A DNA stretch of 5,656 bases from Flammeovirgaceae bacterium (GTDB lineage Bacteria > Bacteroidota > Bacteroidia > Cytophagales > Cyclobacteriaceae), in contig QIEB01000157.1 in assembly GCA_003229495.1 (NCBI GenBank), positions 1 through 5,656 on the forward strand, in the 5' to 3' direction. Below, piece after piece: positions 5,543 to 5,656 of this stretch. Position numbers and translations under genes: made by a program. Positions within the stretch are counted from its first letter, which is position 1. Each line of letters opens with the position of its first letter. Under the pieces are notes generated by a model. The model worked only from the letters and a program-made list of their open reading frames with translations, was not told the DNA's origin and made no database searches.

Positions 5543-5656
5543 TTCCATAAATGCAGTAGTAAACTTTCCGCTTTTAAAAATTGGATCGTCCATTAGTTTA
5601 ACGTGAAAAGGAATAGTGGTTTTAACACCCTCAATAATGAATTCTTCAAGAGCCCG
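5519..5656 (-). CDS. accC: Biotin carboxylase subunit of acetyl-CoA carboxylase, C-terminal end
   Basis: An open minus-strand frame enters from the right edge and ends at TAA (5521-5519), giving the last 45 codons. The tail includes RALEEFIIEGVKTTIPFH, then LMDDPIFKSGKFTTAFME. This matches the well-known C-terminal end of biotin carboxylases (AL-E--I-GV-TTIPFH ... F--G---T-F). AccC carboxylates the biotin on the carrier protein AccB, using ATP and bicarbonate, in the first step of fatty-acid synthesis. The fragment ends soon after the FTT-F motif, so it is a free-standing subunit rather than a fused carboxylase. A propionyl-CoA or methylcrotonyl-CoA carboxylase subunit would have a longer C-terminal biotin domain, but separate biotin carboxylases of such enzymes cannot be excluded from this piece. 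The gene overlaps the DUF3109 gene tail to tail by 24 nt. Everything upstream lies outside the window. Confidence 0.88.
   Translation of the reverse strand, partial: RALEEFIIEGVKTTIPFHVKLMDDPIFKSGKFTTAFMESFDLSDL

Overview
The window looks like a chromosomal piece of a member of the Bacteroidota, possibly a marine or soil Cytophagales/flavobacteria-like lineage (placement below phylum is a guess). The reasons are a DUF4290 protein next to murA, a DUF3109 cysteine-rich protein, weak or absent Shine-Dalgarno sequences, short secreted-protein leaders ending in Ser/Ala-Gln, and a small protein of a type I recall only from Bacteroidota. By eye the base composition is moderately AT-rich and even, and I see no sign of phage, transposon or CRISPR content.

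Layout, left to right. Positions 1-285 (minus) hold the first 95 codons of a secreted protein that runs off the left edge. Positions 294-1601 (minus) are murA, the first committed step of peptidoglycan synthesis, with Asp instead of the usual catalytic Cys. Positions 1601-2242 (minus) are a DUF4290 protein that contains an internal duplication and a very basic tail. Positions 2250-4526 (minus) are a complete UvrD/PcrA-type DNA helicase. Read on the minus strand these form a tight run uvrD/pcrA - DUF4290 - murA - secreted protein, with gaps of 7 nt, a 1-nt TGATG overlap, and 8 nt, so they are probably one operon.

Upstream of the helicase is a 120-bp array of fifteen 8-bp units (4612-4731). Its far end overlaps the stop codon of an easily missed 50-codon minus-strand gene (4727-4879), which I consider real. 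A 69-bp divergent gap then leads to a plus-strand DUF3109 gene (4949-5542). This gene overlaps, tail to tail by 24 nt, the 3' end of a minus-strand accC-like biotin carboxylase gene (5519-5656, cut by the right edge).

The main functions are housekeeping: DNA repair/replication helicase, cell-wall precursor synthesis and fatty-acid synthesis. The most interesting parts are the small protein gene joined to a variable-looking octanucleotide array, the duplicated DUF4290 protein coupled to murA, and the codon-for-codon antisense overlap of DUF3109 and accC. I do not see a clear new multi-gene system.
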